A stretch of 64,000 nt of DNA. It comes from Sphingobacterium populi (lineage in GTDB: Bacteria; Bacteroidota; Bacteroidia; Sphingobacteriales; Sphingobacteriaceae). Under the pieces are notes generated by a model that did no database searches, was not told the origin of the DNA, and saw only the letters and a program-made list of their open reading frames with translations. Of the stretch, positions 62,164-64,000 are shown in pieces; position 1 is the stretch's first letter, and every line of letters starts with the position of its first letter. A program made the translations under genes and the position numbers. The DNA lies in the NCBI RefSeq assembly GCF_001586775.1, contig NZ_LQXS01000003.1, positions 1-64,000 on the forward strand. The letters are read 5' to 3'.

Positions 62164-63216
62164 ATGTCAAAAACGATATTGATTACCGGCGGAGCCGGAT
62201 TTATTGGTTCTCATGTAGTAAGGGAATTTGTTACTAAATATGCCGACTATCGTATTGTCAATCTGGATGCGTTGACGTATGCAGGGAATTTGGAGAACCT
62301 AAAAGATATTCAAGACAAGGCCAATTATACATTCGTAAAAGCGGATATTACTGATGCAGCTCATATTCTAGAAGTATTTAAAGAATACCAACCAGACGGT
62401 GTGATTCATTTGGCTGCAGAATCTCATGTGGATCGTTCGATCACGGATCCCTCTGCTTTTGTGATGACCAACGTTATCGGCACTGTTAACTTACTAAATG
62501 CGGCCCGAGAAATCTGGAAGGATAATTTTGAAGGGAAGCGTTTCCACCATGTATCTACAGACGAAGTTTTCGGAGCATTGGGTAGCACAGGTTTGTTTAC
62601 AGAAGATACTAAATACGATCCACACTCGCCGTATTCTGCGTCGAAGGCATCGTCAGATCATTTTGTAAGAGCTTATCATGATACATATGGCTTACCGATA
62701 GTACTAACGAATTGCTCAAACAACTATGGTCCCAACCATTTTCCAGAAAAACTGATTCCGTTGTGTATTCATAACATTTTGAACAACAAACCTTTGCCAA
62801 TATATGGTGACGGCAAGTATACCCGGGATTGGTTATTCGTAATCGATCATGCGAAAGCTATTGATTTAGTTTATCATAAAGGTAAAAATGGGGATTCTTA
62901 TAATGTGGGAGGTTTCAATGAGTGGCAAAATATTGATTTGGTTAAGGAATTGTGCCAACAAATGGACGACAAATTAGGCAGAACTAAGGGAACTTCCGAA
63001 AGCCTAATTACCTACGTGAAAGACCGGCCAGGGCATGATCTCCGTTACGCGATCGATGCTACAAAAATTAATAAAGAATTGGGATATATGCCATCTGTAA
63101 CCTTCCAACAAGGACTGTCACTGACGATCGATTGGTTTTTGAATAACAAAGAATGGCTGCAGAATGTAACCAGTGGGGATTACCAAAACTATTACGAAAC
63201 GCAGTACGAAAGATAA
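62164..63216 (+). CDS. rmlB: dTDP-glucose 4,6-dehydratase
   Basis: A 350-residue SDR enzyme, second step in dTDP-L-rhamnose synthesis. TGGAGFIGSHVVREF (about 7-21) binds NAD, HLAAESHVDRSITDP (about 80-94) and the catalytic Tyr-Lys in YSASKASSDHF near residue 160 are intact, together with the dehydratase-specific STDEVFGALG. It starts 32 bp after the cytidylyltransferase gene and is followed at 1 bp by rmlC, so the rml genes are an operon. Confidence 0.96.
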   Translation: MSKTILITGGAGFIGSHVVREFVTKYADYRIVNLDALTYAGNLENLKDIQDKANYTFVKADITDAAHILEVFKEYQPDGVIHLAAESHVDRSITDPSAFVMTNVIGTVNLLNAAREIWKDNFEGKRFHHVSTDEVFGALGSTGLFTEDTKYDPHSPYSASKASSDHFVRAYHDTYGLPIVLTNCSNNYGPNHFPEKLIPLCIHNILNNKPLPIYGDGKYTRDWLFVIDHAKAIDLVYHKGKNGDSYNVGGFNEWQNIDLVKELCQQMDDKLGRTKGTSESLITYVKDRPGHDLRYAIDATKINKELGYMPSVTFQQGLSLTIDWFLNNKEWLQNVTSGDYQNYYETQYER

Positions 63217-63217
63217 T

Positions 63218-63769
63218 ATGAAGGCTACAGAAACCAAGCTGAAAGGCTGTTTCATTTTAGAACCCAAAAAATTCGGAGATAGCCGCGGTTACTTCTTCGA
63301 AAGCTTCAACGAGCAAACATTTAATGAGGTCACGAAAACCCAAACTCGGTTTGTGCAAGATAACCAATCGTATTCTACGAAAGGTGTATTGAGAGGTTTG
63401 CACGCACAGGCAGGCGAATATGCACAAGCTAAGTTAGTACGCGTATTATCTGGAAAAGTATTAGATGTAGCGGTTGACGCAAGAAAAGGCTCTGCCACAT
63501 TTGGCCAGCACGTAGCTGTGGAGTTGTCGGCCGAAAATAATCTGCAATTATTTGTTCCACGTGGGTTCTTGCACGGTTTTGTAGTGTTAAGCGATACGGC
63601 CACCTTCTTTTATAAGTGCGATAACTTTTATCATAAGGATGCCGAACAAGGTGTGCGTTTTGATGATGATACATTGGGCATAGATTGGATTTTGCCACAC
63701 GGGTCTCTTTTGGTTTCCGACAAAGACGGTGTATTACCAACCTTTGCTGAAGTGTTTGGTGGTAAATAG
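63218..63769 (+). CDS. rmlC: dTDP-4-dehydrorhamnose 3,5-epimerase
   Basis: A 183-residue cupin enzyme. Start 63218 (MKATETKLKG) follows rmlB by one base; the frame is open to 63173 but that overlaps rmlB without family support. It has YFFESFNEQTF, the FVQDNQSYSTKGVLRGLH motif with the catalytic His (about 46-62, by position), DVAVDARKGS and the FVPRGFLHGF segment with a second conserved His, all in the usual order. Its product is the substrate for the reductase that starts 29 bp downstream. Confidence 0.96.
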   Translation: MKATETKLKGCFILEPKKFGDSRGYFFESFNEQTFNEVTKTQTRFVQDNQSYSTKGVLRGLHAQAGEYAQAKLVRVLSGKVLDVAVDARKGSATFGQHVAVELSAENNLQLFVPRGFLHGFVVLSDTATFFYKCDNFYHKDAEQGVRFDDDTLGIDWILPHGSLLVSDKDGVLPTFAEVFGGK

Positions 63770-63798
63770 TCAAAGAAGAGGGGTATTAGAATAGCTTT

Positions 63799-64000
63799 AT
63801 GAAAATTTTAGTTACCGGAGCTAACGGACAGTTGGGCCAAGAGTTGCAAGTCGTAGCGAAACACTATCCTCAAGATGTTTTTATCTTTGTTGGTCGGGAT
63901 GAAATGCCCTTGAACCATCCTGCACAAATTAACTCCGTATTAGATCATCACAATCCGGATTTTATCATCAACGCAGCTGCTTATACAGCGGTTGACAAGG
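63799..64000 (+). CDS. rmlD: dTDP-4-dehydrorhamnose reductase (N-terminal part, cut by window end)
   Basis: The first 67 codons of an SDR protein starting MKILVTGANGQLGQELQ at 63799. The NAD(P) loop GANGQLGQEL and the later segment INSVLDHHNPDFIINAAAYTAVDK match RmlD, which makes dTDP-L-rhamnose from the RmlC product. It is read in the same direction after rmlB and rmlC, completing the pathway apart from rmlA, which is expected next. The gene runs off the right edge. Confidence 0.93.
   Translation, partial: MKILVTGANGQLGQELQVVAKHYPQDVFIFVGRDEMPLNHPAQINSVLDHHNPDFIINAAAYTAVDK

Overview
The window comes from a Bacteroidota chromosome, most likely family Sphingobacteriaceae (Sphingobacterium/Pedobacter type). 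The evidence is typical gene content (DUF3078, DUF6263 and DUF2461 proteins, a tricorn-like S41 protease, LytS/LytT signalling, a carboxypeptidase-regulatory-domain TonB receptor, futalosine-pathway MqnB) and Bacteroidota promoters of the TTTG-N19-TAnnTTTG type, seen cleanly before gcvH and before the metF riboswitch. No rRNA, CRISPR array, insertion sequence, integrase or prophage was recognised.

Layout. (1) 1-4440: end of an unknown gene, then a Wzx-type flippase, three glycosyltransferases (GTs) and a DUF3820 protein. (2) 4.5-8.4 kb: a sugar-handling group of a vSGLT-like Na+/sugar symporter, a Nudix-fold transcription regulator and a lipoprotein mutarotase. (3) 8.4-38.8 kb: mainly housekeeping, with radA, an ECF sigma factor with a frameshifted membrane partner, trhO, tRNA-Gly, a LemA/TPM operon, mfd, a long minus-strand run of wall hydrolases with folE and ptpS, mqnB, pdhB, gcvH, anmK, a cdsA operon, a tricorn-like protease and an OmpA protein. 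(4) 38.85-51.6 kb: a surface-glycan block with galE, a UDP-glucuronate decarboxylase, a Stealth phosphotransferase and about nine GTs. (5) 51.6-59.9 kb: LytTR two-component system, TonB receptor, AEC transporter, FAD protein, and metF behind a SAM-I riboswitch. (6) 60.2 kb to the end: UDP-hexose dehydrogenase, cytidylyltransferase and rmlB-rmlC-rmlD (rmlD cut by the window edge), opening another polysaccharide block.

The most striking element lies in the glycan block. A family GT6 transferase (blood-group A/B type, with NSN in place of the metal-binding DXD) overlaps an alpha-1,2-fucosyltransferase (GT11) by 4 bp, and a GT2-GT11 fusion protein lies further downstream. The pair matches the two enzymatic steps that build A/B-type antigens on an H-type fucosylated galactose, so the surface glycan may carry a blood-group-like epitope. 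A perfect 21-bp inverted repeat with a 4-nt loop stands just before the GT6 gene, and a 40-codon ORF stops inside that loop.

Two genes are broken at poly-T tracts: the partner of the ECF sigma factor (T7) and a Caps_synth-type GT (T8, an in-frame U_UUU_UUU slip site). These may be sequencing errors, true mutations, phase variation or frameshifting; the sequence alone cannot decide.
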